NCBI RefSeq assembly: GCF_019084075.1
Contig: NZ_JAHREN010000001.1
Coordinates: 2,577,501 to 2,641,500 of the forward strand
DNA length: 64,000 nucleotides
From: Siccirubricoccus sp. G192
GTDB taxonomy: Bacteria > Pseudomonadota > Alphaproteobacteria > Acetobacterales > Acetobacteraceae
Reading direction: 5' to 3'
Shown: piece after piece, positions 21,916-30,880 of the stretch
Layout: every line of letters starts with the position of its first letter
Numbering within the stretch: position 1 is the first letter of the stretch
The notes under the pieces: generated by a model
The model's database searches: none
What the model was told of the DNA's origin: nothing
The model's input: the letters and a program-made list of their open reading frames with translations, nothing else
Position numbers and translations under genes: made by a program

Positions 21916-22710
21916 ATGGCCAATGCATGGACGACTGCCGACCCAGCCAGCACCCAAGCCCAGCCCCGCATCCGCCACATCACCACTGCCGACCTGCGTG
22001 ATGCGCTGGCCCGGGGCTGGGCGGATTTCCAGGCGATTCCCACCCAGTTGATCTTCCTCAGCATCCTCTATCCCATCATCGGCCTCATCGCCGCCCGCGC
22101 CGCCTGGGGTGGGCCGCTGATGCCGCTGCTCTGGCCGCTGGTCTCCGGCTTCGCGCTGGTGGGGCCGGTGGCGGCGCTCGGCATCTATGAACTCAGCCGG
22201 AGGCGGGAACAGGGGCTGCCGACCAGTTGGCTGAATGCCTTCGACGTGCTGCGCTCCCCCTCGATCGGCGGGATCGTCTTCCTCGCCCTGATGCTGGTAG
22301 CGATCTTCGTCGCCTGGCTCGGCACCGCCCGCGCCATCACGCATCTCACCATCGGCCCGGTGGCGCCGGACTCGATCGGCGATTTCCTCGGGATGGTCTT
22401 CGGCACGCCGGAGGGGCAGCGGCTGATCCTCATCGGCAATGCCGTGGGCTTCCTCTTCGCAGTGCTGGTGCTGATTCTCACCGTGGTGTCCTTCCCGATG
22501 CTGCTGGACCGGCCGACCGATCCGGGGGCAGCGATCCGCACCTCGGTGCGGGCGGTGCTGGCCAATCCGGTGCCGATGGCGCTCTGGGGCCTGATCGTGG
22601 GCGTGCTGCTGCTGCTGGGCAGCATCCCGGCCTTCGTCGGGCTGGCGGTGGTGGTGCCGGTGCTGGGGCATGCCACCTGGCACCTCTACCGGAAGCTGGT
22701 CGCCTGGTGA
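21916..22710 (+). CDS. DUF2189 integral membrane protein
   Basis: A 264-residue polytopic protein of the DUF2189 family, common in Alphaproteobacteria. A cytoplasmic N-terminus with IRHITTADLRDALARGWADF is followed by six predicted spans, including LIFLSILYPIIGLIAARAAW, LLWPLVSGFALVGPVAALGI and PVPMALWGLIVGVLLLLGSI. SFPMLLDRPTDPGAAIRTS is the conserved inter-span segment. Function unknown. ATG 21916 was chosen because the frame upstream has no family resemblance. Nothing recognisable lies in the 233 bases between it and the EAL gene. Confidence 0.85.
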   Translation: MANAWTTADPASTQAQPRIRHITTADLRDALARGWADFQAIPTQLIFLSILYPIIGLIAARAAWGGPLMPLLWPLVSGFALVGPVAALGIYELSRRREQGLPTSWLNAFDVLRSPSIGGIVFLALMLVAIFVAWLGTARAITHLTIGPVAPDSIGDFLGMVFGTPEGQRLILIGNAVGFLFAVLVLILTVVSFPMLLDRPTDPGAAIRTSVRAVLANPVPMALWGLIVGVLLLLGSIPAFVGLAVVVPVLGHATWHLYRKLVAW

Positions 22711-22771
22711 GGCGGCCCTACAGCGGCATGCCGAATTGATGCTTCGGCACGCCGCTGTAACCTGTTGTTCG

Positions 22772-22822
22772 TAGAGCAGATTCACGCCTCCAGGCGGTTC
22801 CGCCCTGCGGCGATCTGCTCTA
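22772..22822. repeat. Palindrome between convergent genes (TTCACGCC family, copy 3)
   Basis: Ten-base perfect arms (22772-22781 and 22813-22822) flank a 31-base centre that contains a second hairpin (GGCGG TTC CGCC). TTCACGCC is at 22781-22788 and GGCGAT leads into the right arm. The right arm covers the stop codon of the convergent FAD gene, as in the copy at 6823-6871. Confidence 0.6.
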
Positions 22823-24487
22823 GCCGTAGGCGATGGCGGCTTCGGCGCCGCGGGCCATGCCGGGCAGCATCGCCTGCCCGGTGAGGCTGAGCGCCACCGC
22901 CTCCGCGACGCGGATGCCGTCCACCCCGGCGGAGAGGATGCCGCCGGCATAGCCCGCGCCCTCGCCGGCCGGGAAAAGCCCAGGCGTGTTCACGCTCTGG
23001 AACCGCGCGTCGCGGCGGATGCGGATGGGGGAGGAGGTGCGCGTCTCCACCCCCGTCAGCATCGCATCAGGCATGGCGAAGCCGGCGATCTGCCGGGCGA
23101 ACGCCGGCAGCGCCTCGCGGATGGCGGCGATGGCGTAGCCGGGCAGGCAGGGCGCGAGGTCGGTCGGTGTCACCCCGGGTCGGTAGCTCGGCACCACCTC
23201 GCCAAGGCCGGAGGAGGCGCGGCCGTCCAGGAAATCGCCGACCCGCTGGCCCGGCGCGGCATAGCCGCCACCGCCGGCGAGGAAGGCCTGGCGCTCCCAG
23301 TGCCGCTGGAATCCCACCCCGGCCAGCACGTCGCCGGGGTAATCCTCGGGGGCGATGCCGACCACGATGCCGGCATTGGCGTTCCGCTCGGCCCGCGAAT
23401 ACTGGCTCATGCCATTGGTCACCACGCGGCCCGGCTCGCTGGTCGCGGCCACCACCGTGCCGCCGGGGCACATGCAGAAGCTGTAGACGCCGCGGCCGTT
23501 GGAGGCGTGGTGCACCAGCCGGTAATCCGCGGCGCCGAGCAGGGGGTTGCCGGCATTCGGCCCGAAGCGGGCGCGGTCGATCAGCGACTGCGGATGCTCG
23601 ATGCGGAAGCCGATGGAGAAGGGCTTCTGCTCCAGGAAGACGCCGCGGTCGCGCAGCATGGCGAAGGTGTCGCGGGCGCTGTGGCCGATGGCCAGCACGA
23701 CATGGTCGGCCTCGATCTCCGTGCCGTCCTGCAGCACCAGGCCGCGCAACCGGCGGCTGCCATCGGGGCGCGTCGCGATCGCCAGGTCGGCGACCCTGGA
23801 GCGGAAGCGGTATTCGCCGCCCAGCCGCTCGATCTCCGCCCGCATCGCCTCCACGACAGTCACCAAGCGGAAGGTGCCGACATGCGGCCTGGAGACATAC
23901 AGGATCTCCTCCGGCGCCCCGGCCGCCACGAACTCGGCCAGGACCTTGCGGCCGTAATGCCGGGGGTCCTTGATCTGGCTGTAGAGCTTGCCGTCGGAGA
24001 AGGTGCCGGCGCCGCCCTCGCCGAATTGCACGTTGCTCTCCGGCTCCAGCACGCCGCGGCGCCAGAGGCCCCAGGTGTCCCTGGTGCGCTCCCGCACTGG
24101 CTTGCCACGTTCCAGGATGATCGGCCGGAAGCCCATCTGCGCCAGCACCAGCCCGGCGAAGAGGCCGCAGGGCCCGGTGCCGATCACCACCGGCCGCCGC
24201 GGCGGCGGCTCCGGCGCGCGGGCCGGGGGGCGGTAGTGGGTGTCAGGGGCGGCGGCCAGGTTGCGGTCGCCGGCCAGGCGGCGCAGCACCGCCGCCTCGT
24301 CCCGCAAGGTGAGGTCGAGGGTATAGACCAGCATGATGGCGCTGGGCTTGCGCGCATCATGGCCGCGCCGGACCACCGAAAGCCCCAGAAGCTCCGCCTC
24401 CGCAAGGCCGAGCCGGCGCAGCACCGCGGCGCGCAAGGCCGCCACCGGATGGTCGAGAGGCAGCCGGAGTTCGGTCAGTCGCAGCAT
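22820..24487 (-). CDS. FAD-dependent dehydrogenase (COG2509-type flavoprotein)
   Basis: A 555-residue flavoprotein from ATG 24487. A small N-terminal domain (about 1-95) precedes the Rossmann FAD loop VVIGTGPCGLFAGLVLAQMG near residue 100. FGEGGAGTFSDGKLY and the C-terminal GLFPAGEGAGYAGGILSAG (FAD-binding) are diagnostic for the family of uncharacterised NAD(FAD)-utilising dehydrogenases. The frame is open to 24640, but the additional 51 residues are low-complexity and would overlap the divergent aldo/keto reductase start. Cytoplasmic; substrate unknown. Confidence 0.88.
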   Translation of the reverse strand: MLRLTELRLPLDHPVAALRAAVLRRLGLAEAELLGLSVVRRGHDARKPSAIMLVYTLDLTLRDEAAVLRRLAGDRNLAAAPDTHYRPPARAPEPPPRRPVVIGTGPCGLFAGLVLAQMGFRPIILERGKPVRERTRDTWGLWRRGVLEPESNVQFGEGGAGTFSDGKLYSQIKDPRHYGRKVLAEFVAAGAPEEILYVSRPHVGTFRLVTVVEAMRAEIERLGGEYRFRSRVADLAIATRPDGSRRLRGLVLQDGTEIEADHVVLAIGHSARDTFAMLRDRGVFLEQKPFSIGFRIEHPQSLIDRARFGPNAGNPLLGAADYRLVHHASNGRGVYSFCMCPGGTVVAATSEPGRVVTNGMSQYSRAERNANAGIVVGIAPEDYPGDVLAGVGFQRHWERQAFLAGGGGYAAPGQRVGDFLDGRASSGLGEVVPSYRPGVTPTDLAPCLPGYAIAAIREALPAFARQIAGFAMPDAMLTGVETRTSSPIRIRRDARFQSVNTPGLFPAGEGAGYAGGILSAGVDGIRVAEAVALSLTGQAMLPGMARGAEAAIAYG

Positions 24488-24638
24488 CGGGGCCAGGGGG
24501 GTCCAGCGGGCAGGAGGTGGGGCGAGGGGCCAAGATAGGGTGTGCGGGCCCAGGCCCCAACCGGCAGCCGCGGTTCCCCTCGCGGCCGAACCGCTCCATG
24601 CTTGGCCCAAGCAGGGGCCGATAGGGGAGAACGCCGCC

Positions 24639-25619
24639 ATGGACTACCGCAGGCTGGGCCGCACCGGGCTCAAGGTTTCGGTCCTGGGCTATGGCGCCGG
24701 GGCGGTGGGCGGGCTGATGGTGCGCGGCAGCCCGGCCGAGCAGGAACGCTCCGTCGCCCGCGCGCTGGAGGCCGGCATCACCTATTTCGACACCGCGCCC
24801 GCTTACGGCAACGGCGAGTCGGAGCGCAACCTCGGCCGGGTGCTGAAGGCGCTGGGCGCGGATGTGGTGCTCGGCACCAAATTCCGCCTCGGCGGCAGCC
24901 CGCGCGGCGATCTCGGCGCCGCCATCACCGCCTCCCTGGAAGCGAGCCTGGCGCGGCTCGGCCGCGACAGCGTGGACCTGCTGCAACTGCATGACCCCGT
25001 GAGCCTCTCCGGCCAGGGCGGCTATACCATGCGGCAGATGCTGGAGGAGGCTGTGCCGGCGCTGGAGCGGTTGCGCGCCCAGGGCAAATGCCGCTTCCTC
25101 GGCATCACCGCGCTGGGCGAGGCCGAGGCGCTGCGCGAGGTGCTGGGGGCCGGCGTGCTGGACACCGCGCAGATGCCCTACAACCTGCTCAACCCGAGCA
25201 ACCTGGACCCGCTGCCCGCCGGCCTGCCCGGCCAGGATTTCCAGGGGCTGATGCGGCATGCGGCGGCGCAAGGGGTGGGGGTGATCGGCATCCGCATCCT
25301 GGCGGCGGGCGCCCTCTCGGGGGAGGCGGCGCGGCACCCCATCGCCATGCCGGAGGTCGCGCCCATCGCCTCCGGCGAGAGCTATGCCACCGACCTCGGC
25401 AATGCCCGCCGGCTCTTGCCACTGGTGGCCGAGGGCGCGGTGGGAAGCCTGGCCGAACTGGCAATCCGCTTCGCCATCACGCCCCCCGAGATGGGCAGCG
25501 CGCTGATCGGCACGGCCTCGCTGGAGCAGCTTGAGGTGGCGATCGCGGCGGCCGGGAAGGGGCCCTTGCCGCCGCCGGTCCTGGCCCGGATCGCCAACCT
25601 TTGGGCGTCGCGCCGCTGA
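24639..25619 (+). CDS. Aldo/keto reductase
   Basis: A 326-residue TIM-barrel NADPH-dependent oxidoreductase that would reduce aldehydes or ketones. The start RRLGRTGLKVSVLGYGAGAV, the catalytic Asp-Tyr block FDTAPAYGNGESERNLGRVL near residue 50, the Lys in VVLGTKFRLGG and the His in LLQLHDPV form the canonical tetrad. The cofactor end is TPPEMGSALIGTAS. AGGGGAGA precedes ATG 24639. It is divergent from the FAD gene, with 151 bases between. Confidence 0.92.
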   Translation: MDYRRLGRTGLKVSVLGYGAGAVGGLMVRGSPAEQERSVARALEAGITYFDTAPAYGNGESERNLGRVLKALGADVVLGTKFRLGGSPRGDLGAAITASLEASLARLGRDSVDLLQLHDPVSLSGQGGYTMRQMLEEAVPALERLRAQGKCRFLGITALGEAEALREVLGAGVLDTAQMPYNLLNPSNLDPLPAGLPGQDFQGLMRHAAAQGVGVIGIRILAAGALSGEAARHPIAMPEVAPIASGESYATDLGNARRLLPLVAEGAVGSLAELAIRFAITPPEMGSALIGTASLEQLEVAIAAAGKGPLPPPVLARIANLWASRR

Positions 25620-25673
25620 GTTGGGGCGCGGTCCGCCTTGCCCGGCGTGGTGGCGCGGCCATACAGTCACGCC

Positions 25674-25793
25674 ATGATGCCCCGCTGGACCGATCCGCTC
25701 GCGCTTTCCTCCGGTGCGGGAGCCCGCCTGGTGCTGGCGGCGGCGGTGGCGGCCGGGCTCTGGGCCGCCGTATTCTGGGCGCTGGCGGCATGA
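25674..25793 (+). CDS. Possible 39-residue single-span membrane peptide
   Basis: ATG 25674 opens a 39-residue frame: MMPRWTDPLALSSGAGARLV followed by one hydrophobic span (LAAAVAAGLWAAVFWALA) and TGA 25791. A short polar head with WTDP and a single membrane helix is a plausible real small protein. No clear Shine-Dalgarno is visible. The rest of the 328-base gap between the aldo/keto reductase and the VOC gene holds nothing I recognise. Confidence 0.4.
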   Translation: MMPRWTDPLALSSGAGARLVLAAAVAAGLWAAVFWALAA

Positions 25794-25947
25794 CGCCGCC
25801 GGGAAGCCCGGCAAGGACCAGCTTCGGCCATCCCGCCACTGGCCAGACTGCCCGCCCCTGACCCGGCGGTGCGCGGCCCGCTCGGGCAACCCTGGTGCCG
25901 CCGCGATATCCTGTCCCGCATCGAGATCCCCAAGCGGAGGAGCCGAC

Positions 25948-26719
25948 ATGCCAGATCCCCAAGGGTGTTTCGTCTGGTACGAGTTGATGACGACCGATAC
26001 GGAAGGCGCCAAGGCCTTCTACGGCCAGGTGGTCGGCTGGGGCACCCGGGATGCGCCGGGCGGCCTGCCCTATACCCTGTTCACCACCGGGGAGATGCCG
26101 GTGGCCGGGCTGATGGACCTGCTGGAGGAGGCTCGGGCGATGGGCGCGCCCCCGGGCTGGATCGGCTATGTCGCGGTGGCCGATGTGGATGCCGTTGCCG
26201 AGCGGGCGAAACGCCTCGGTGGCACCGTGCATGTCCCGCCGCGGGACATCCCGGGTGTCGGCCGCTTCGCGATCCTGGCCGACCCGCAGAGGGCAGTCTT
26301 CGCGCTGTTCAGGGGGGCGGATTCCGGGAAGTTCGAGCCTCCCGCGCCGGGGGCGCCGGGCCAGATCGGCTGGCATGAGCTGCTCGCCGCCGATTGGGAG
26401 AGGGGCTTCGACTTCTATGCCGCGCTGTTCGGCTGGCAGAAGGCCGATGCAATGGACATGGGCAATATGGGCACCTACCAGCTCTTCGCCGCCGGCGGAC
26501 CGCCGATCGGCGGCATGTTCAACAAACCCCCCAATGGTGCCGGCCCCCTTCTGGCTCTACTACTTCCGCGTCGGCGACATTGATGCGGCGGTCGGGCGCG
26601 TGACGGGCGGTGGCGGCCAGGTCCTCAACGGCCCCATGGAGGTGCCGGGCGGCGACTGGATCATCCAGGGCATGGACCCGCAGGGCGCCATGTTCGCGCT
26701 GGTCGGCAAGCGGGGCTGA
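25948..26719 (+). pseudogene. VOC family (glyoxalase-like) two-domain protein, frameshifted
   Basis: A duplicated vicinal-oxygen-chelate protein of about 256 residues. Domain 1: FVWYELMTTDTEGAKAFYGQ to GRFAILADPQRAVFALFRG. Domain 2: IGWHELLAADWERGFDFYAA to WIIQGMDPQGAMFALVG. The family binds a metal and acts on small electrophiles or extradiol substrates; many members are of unknown function. The frame breaks in domain 2 at the C run 26527-26532. With five C instead of six it reads NKPPMVPAPFWLYYFRVGDI, the normal family text. GGAGG lies 7 bases before ATG 25948. Probably intact in reality. Confidence 0.8.
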
Positions 26720-26843
26720 TGCGCGACCCCTGTGTTCCGGCGGCGTGATCGCCGCGGCGGGCTGGGCTGGGCTGCCGGATACTTGGCGGGCGCCATCTGC
26801 GATGACCGCCCTGCCTCCCGCATTGCACCCGTCCCGTCCTGCG

Positions 26844-26856
26844 GTTATGCTATAAC
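26844..26856. promoter_or_regulatory. Zur-like operator upstream of znuC
   Basis: GTTATGCTATAAC is a perfect inverted repeat (GTTAT, 3-base centre, ATAAC) in an otherwise very GC-rich region, 77 bases before the ATPase start. It matches the alphaproteobacterial Zur pattern (GTTATA-x-TATAAC class). Repression by the zinc-loaded regulator is the likely role; the TATAA part could also be the -10 element. Confidence 0.65.
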
Positions 26857-26933
26857 ATCATGCTTCGCTGCCTTCCCGTCCCCTCCGCCCTTGCCGCCGG
26901 CGCGCGCCATGCGCGGGCCGTGGCGCCGCGCGC

Positions 26934-27689
26934 ATGACTGCCGCCCCGGAGCTTCGCCTTACCGACCTCACCGTCTGCCATGAGCGGCGGCCGGCCGTGC
27001 ATCATGTCTCCGGCCGCTTCGCCCCGGGCAGCCTCACTGCCGTGGTCGGACCGAATGGCGCCGGCAAGACCACCCTGCTCCGGGCGCTGGCCGGCCTGCA
27101 TCGCCCGCAGGAGGGACGGATCGAGGCCGCGCCGCCCGGCGTCGCCGCCCGTATCGCCCTGCTGCCGCAGCAATCGGCGCTGGACCGCGCCTTTCCGCTC
27201 GGCTGCCTGGATGTCGTGCTGTTCGGCCTCTGGGGCGAATCCGGCGCCTTCCGCGCCCTGCCGCGCGATGCCCGGGCCCGTGCCGCTGCGGCGCTGGAGG
27301 CTGTGGGGCTCGGCGGCTTCGAGCGGCGGCCGGTCGGCAGCCTCTCGGCCGGGCAGTTCCAGCGCGTGCTCTTCGCCCGGCTGCTGCTGCAGGATGCGCC
27401 GGTGATCCTGCTGGACGAGCCCTTCAACGCCCTCGATGCTCGCACCGCCACCGACCTGCTGGCCCTGGTGCGGCGCTGGCATGGCGAGGGGCGGACGGTG
27501 GTCGCCGTGCTGCACGACCTTGACCTGGTGCGCCGCGAATTCCCGGAAACCCTGCTGCTGGCGCGGGACTGCCTCGGCTGGGGGCCGACCGAGCAGGTGC
27601 TCTCCGCCGCCAACCGCCTCCTCGCCCGCATGATGGCCGAGGCCTGGGTCGCGGAGGCCGAAGCCTGCCCAAGGAGCGAGGCGGCCTGA
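26934..27689 (+). CDS. znuC: Zinc/manganese ABC transporter ATP-binding protein
   Basis: A 251-residue ATPase of the metal-importer class. Walker A GPNGAGKTT near residue 40, Q-loop LLPQQSALDRAFPL near 80, signature LSAGQFQRVLFARLLL near 140, Walker B VILLDEPFNALD near 160 and VAVLHDLDLVRREFPETLLL are those of ZnuC/MntB-type proteins. The start is ATG 26935 or one base-frame equivalent at the ORF opening MTAAPELRLT. The permease follows with an overlap, but no metal-binding protein gene (znuA) is nearby. The Zur-like site suggests zinc as the substrate. Confidence 0.88.
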   Translation: MTAAPELRLTDLTVCHERRPAVHHVSGRFAPGSLTAVVGPNGAGKTTLLRALAGLHRPQEGRIEAAPPGVAARIALLPQQSALDRAFPLGCLDVVLFGLWGESGAFRALPRDARARAAAALEAVGLGGFERRPVGSLSAGQFQRVLFARLLLQDAPVILLDEPFNALDARTATDLLALVRRWHGEGRTVVAVLHDLDLVRREFPETLLLARDCLGWGPTEQVLSAANRLLARMMAEAWVAEAEACPRSEAA

Positions 27690-28555
27690 TCCTCGATCTT
27701 CTGTTCGGGCCCTTCCTGGAATTCGGCTTTCTCCGCCGCGCCTTGGTGGGCTGCCTGGCGCTTTCCGTCGCGGCACCACCGCTCGGCCTCTTCCTGATGC
27801 TGCGGCGGATGAGCCTCACCGCCGATGTGCTGGCGCATGGCATCCTGCCCGGCGTCGCCGCGGGCTTCCTGCTGGCCGGGCTCTCGATGCCGGCGCTGGC
27901 GGCGGGGGGGCTGGTGGCCGGGCTGGCGGTGGCGCTCGGCGCCGGGGCGCTGTCGCGGGCCACGGGCGGGCGGGAGGATGCCTCGCTCGCCGCGCTCTAC
28001 CTGGTGGCGCTGGCCCTGGGCGTGGCGCTGGTCTCCTGGCGCGGCGGGGCGGTGGAACTCACGCAATTGCTCTTCGGCAGCGCGCTCGGCGTGGATGACG
28101 CGGCGCTGCTGCTGATGGCCGGCACCGCGACGCTCACCCTGGCCGCCCTGGCGCTGGCCTGGCGGCCGCTGGTGCTGGAATGCTTCGACCCCGGCTTCGC
28201 CGCCGCGGTGGGCGCGCGCGGCGGCTGGTGGCATATGGGCTTCCTGGCGCTGGTGGTGCTGAACCTGCTGGCTGCCTTCCAGGCGCTCGGCACGCTGATG
28301 TCGGTCGGGCTGATGATGCTGCCGGCGATCGCCGCGCGGCACTGGTCACGCGGGGTCGGCGGCATGGCCTATGCGGCTTGCGGCATCGCGGCGCTGGCCT
28401 CCTTCGCCGGGCTGCTGCTCTCCTTCCATGCCGATGTGCCGGCGGGTCCCGCGGTGGTGCTGGGCGCGGGGCTGGTCTGGGCGGTCTCGGTGCTGGCGGG
28501 GCCGGTGGATGGGCTGCTGCCCCGGCTGGTCCGGCGGGCGCATCTGGCGGGGTGA
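27686..28555 (+). CDS. znuB: Zinc/manganese ABC transporter permease, probable CTG start
   Basis: A permease of 289 residues if begun at CTG 27686: ILDLLFGPFLEFGFLRRALV is the conserved family N-terminus, and a perfect AAGGAG lies 9 bases upstream (27671-27676). The first conventional start, TTG 27743, would remove 19 conserved residues. Eight to nine spans follow; LMLRRMSLTADVLAHGILPG near residue 36 is the hallmark of the ABC-3 metal permease family. The CTG overlaps the TGA of znuC (CTGA), so translation is coupled. Confidence 0.85.
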   Translation: MILDLLFGPFLEFGFLRRALVGCLALSVAAPPLGLFLMLRRMSLTADVLAHGILPGVAAGFLLAGLSMPALAAGGLVAGLAVALGAGALSRATGGREDASLAALYLVALALGVALVSWRGGAVELTQLLFGSALGVDDAALLLMAGTATLTLAALALAWRPLVLECFDPGFAAAVGARGGWWHMGFLALVVLNLLAAFQALGTLMSVGLMMLPAIAARHWSRGVGGMAYAACGIAALASFAGLLLSFHADVPAGPAVVLGAGLVWAVSVLAGPVDGLLPRLVRRAHLAG

Positions 28556-28895
28556 AGCGGGTTGCCGCCGACCCTGCATGCGCCGTGGTGTGGCGATGCG
28601 CGTTGGACGGCCAGCCTGGACCGCCCCCATCCCAGTTTTCGGTATACATTCCAGGCGCAAGAGCGGAATCCTGTGCCCCTGCCTGACTGCGCGGCGCCTC
28701 CGAGAGGCTGCCTCCAGGGAGGGACGTTGCCATGAAGCGGAGCAGCATGCGCGTGGCTGGGCCAGCCACGCGCGATGGAAGTCCGGGGCAGGACGGGGCG
28801 CCGCTCCCTGCCTAGCCCCGTGGCCCTCCTGGGCGGGCGCTGCTGCCTGCCCCTTTGCCTCGCCGCAAACCAACCCTGAGGGGGGACCGCACCCC
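28556..28895 (+). other. Gap of 340 bases with a strong hairpin and a short frame
   Basis: No gene of normal size. A perfect 11-bp stem with a GGC loop lies at 28749-28773 and has no U-tract. It is inside a short frame (ATG 28731 to TAG, 27 codons, preceded by GGGAGGGA). A TATACA element near 28640 could be a -10 box, but no good -35 is seen. The hairpin could be a structured leader of the following TPR gene. Confidence 0.4.
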
Positions 28896-30690
28896 ATGAG
28901 AGCCCGAAATGCTCCCCACAGCTCGCGCTGCGGCGGCCATGCGATGCTGCTCGCCACGGTGGCCGCCGCCGCGCTGACCATCACCAGCGCCCCCCGCAAA
29001 CGCACAGCAGGGGGCACATCACGGCATGACCGTGCCGGGCACCGGCCGGGCGGAGCTGGGCGGCTATGCCCGCGACCTGCCGCGCGGCGCCGCGGCACCC
29101 AGCAACGACGCACGGCCGTCGCTGCAAGCTGACCTCGGCAGCCTCACCTGGCCCGCAGGCACCAGCAACCCGGAGGCCCAGGCCTATTTCAACCAGGGCT
29201 ATCGCTTGGCCTGGGGCTTCAACCATGCCGAGGCGGCGCGGGCCTTCCGCGCGGCGCAGGCGCTGGACCCAGGCTGCGCCATGTGCCTCTGGGGCGAGGC
29301 CTGGGTGCTCGGCCCGCACATCAACTACCCCATGGAGGCCGATGCCAATCGCCGGGCGCTCGCCGTGCTGGAGCAGGCGCGCCGCCTGACGCCCTTCGCC
29401 GGCGAGCTTCGCACCGCGCTGATCGAGGCGCTGGCGGAGCGCTATTCGCCCGACCCGCAGGCCGATCGCAAGGCGCTCGACCACGCCTATGCCGAGGCGA
29501 TGGAGGCGGTGCAGCAGCGCTTCCCCGCCGAGCCCGAGGTGGCGATGCTGACCGCCGATGCGCTGATGAACCAGCAGCCCTGGGACTATTGGGAGGCCGG
29601 CGGCCATGTCCCGAAGGGCGCCACCGACCGCATCCTCCGCCTGATCGAGAATGTGCTGGGCGTGCGGCACGGCTCGCCCATCGCGGCGAATCCGCTGCAC
29701 CCCGGCGCCATCCACCTCTACATCCATACGGTGGAAGCCTCGGCCGAGCCGGAGCGTGCGGCGCCGCATGCGGCGCGGCTGGCGGCGCTGATGCCGGGCG
29801 CCGGGCATCTCGTGCATATGCCCAGCCACATCTGGTACCGCCTGGGCCTGTGGCGGGAGAGCCTGGAGGCGAACCGCCAGGCGGCCGTGGCGGATGAGGC
29901 GCTGCTCGCGCGCGGCGGCGCGAGCCTGCTCTATGCCCAGGGCTACTACCCCCACAACCTGCATTTCGTCATGGCCTCGGCGCTGATGGGCGGTGATGGC
30001 CAGGCGGCGGTGGGGGCGGCGGAGCGCCTGGCCGGCATCGTCTCCGACCGCGCCCGGCGCGAAGTGCCCTGGACCCAGCCCATCGCCGCCGCGCCCTATG
30101 TGGCGCATGCCCGCTTCTCGGCGCCAGAGGTGGTGCTGGCGCTGCCCGCGCCGGGGGCCGATTTCCCCTTCGTCCGCGCGCATTGGCACTATGCGCGTGG
30201 CGAGGCGCTGGCCCGGCTCGGCCGCGCCGGGGAGGCGCGCGGCGAGGTCGCCGCGATCGGCGAATTGGCGCAGACGCCAGGCATCGCGGAACTCGGCAGG
30301 CTGGGCGTGCCCGGCACCGATGTGCTGGGTATCGCCGCCAAGGTGGTGCAGGCGCGGCTGGCCCAGACCGAGGGCGACCATGCCCGGGCCGCCACGCTCT
30401 TCGCCGAGGCCGCGGCGGCGCAGGACCGGTTGCCTTATATGGAGCCGCCCTTCTGGTACTACCCCGTGCAGCAATCGCTCGGCGCCGCGCTGCTGGCGGC
30501 CGGCCGGCCAGGGGAGGCGGAGGCCGCCTTCCGCGAGGCGCTGCGGCGCAGCCCCAACAATGGCTGGGCGGCCGCCGGGCTGCTGCGCGTCGCAGAGGCG
30601 CGGGGCGATGGCGATGGCATCGCGGCGGCACGGACGCTGCTGCAGCGGAACTGGTTCGGCAACGACCTGCCGGCGCTCGACCGGCTCTGA
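28896..30690 (+). CDS. Exported tetratricopeptide repeat protein, frameshifted in its signal peptide
   Basis: A protein of about 597 residues. The start ATG 28896 (after a G-rich Shine-Dalgarno-like stretch) opens a signal peptide (AMLLATVAAAALTITSA) that is out of frame with the rest. With five C instead of six at 28990-28995 it continues TSAPANAQQGAHHG, a textbook cleavage site (ANA before QQG). The mature part has TPR units (FNQGYRLAWGFNHAEAARAF, RRALAVLEQARRLTP, LLAAGRPGEAEAAFREALRR) and conserved segments HPGAIHLYIHTVEAS and HMPSHIWYRLGLW, typical of a widespread family of uncharacterised exported TPR proteins. Starting at 29026 would leave a leaderless protein. Confidence 0.85.
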
Positions 30691-30880
30691 CACCGGCGCG
30701 GGCGGCGGCCCTCACGCCGCCGCCCGGCCCTGCGGATCGGAGTGGCGCAGGCATCCGCACGCCCGCGCCCGGGCCGGCCCGAAAAAGAACACCACCGGCA
30801 GAAAGCGGCTGGCCAGGATCGCCTGGGCGAGTATCGAGAGCGGGGCCCCGCCCGGGGCGCGGGCGAAGGAGGGTGGCGGC

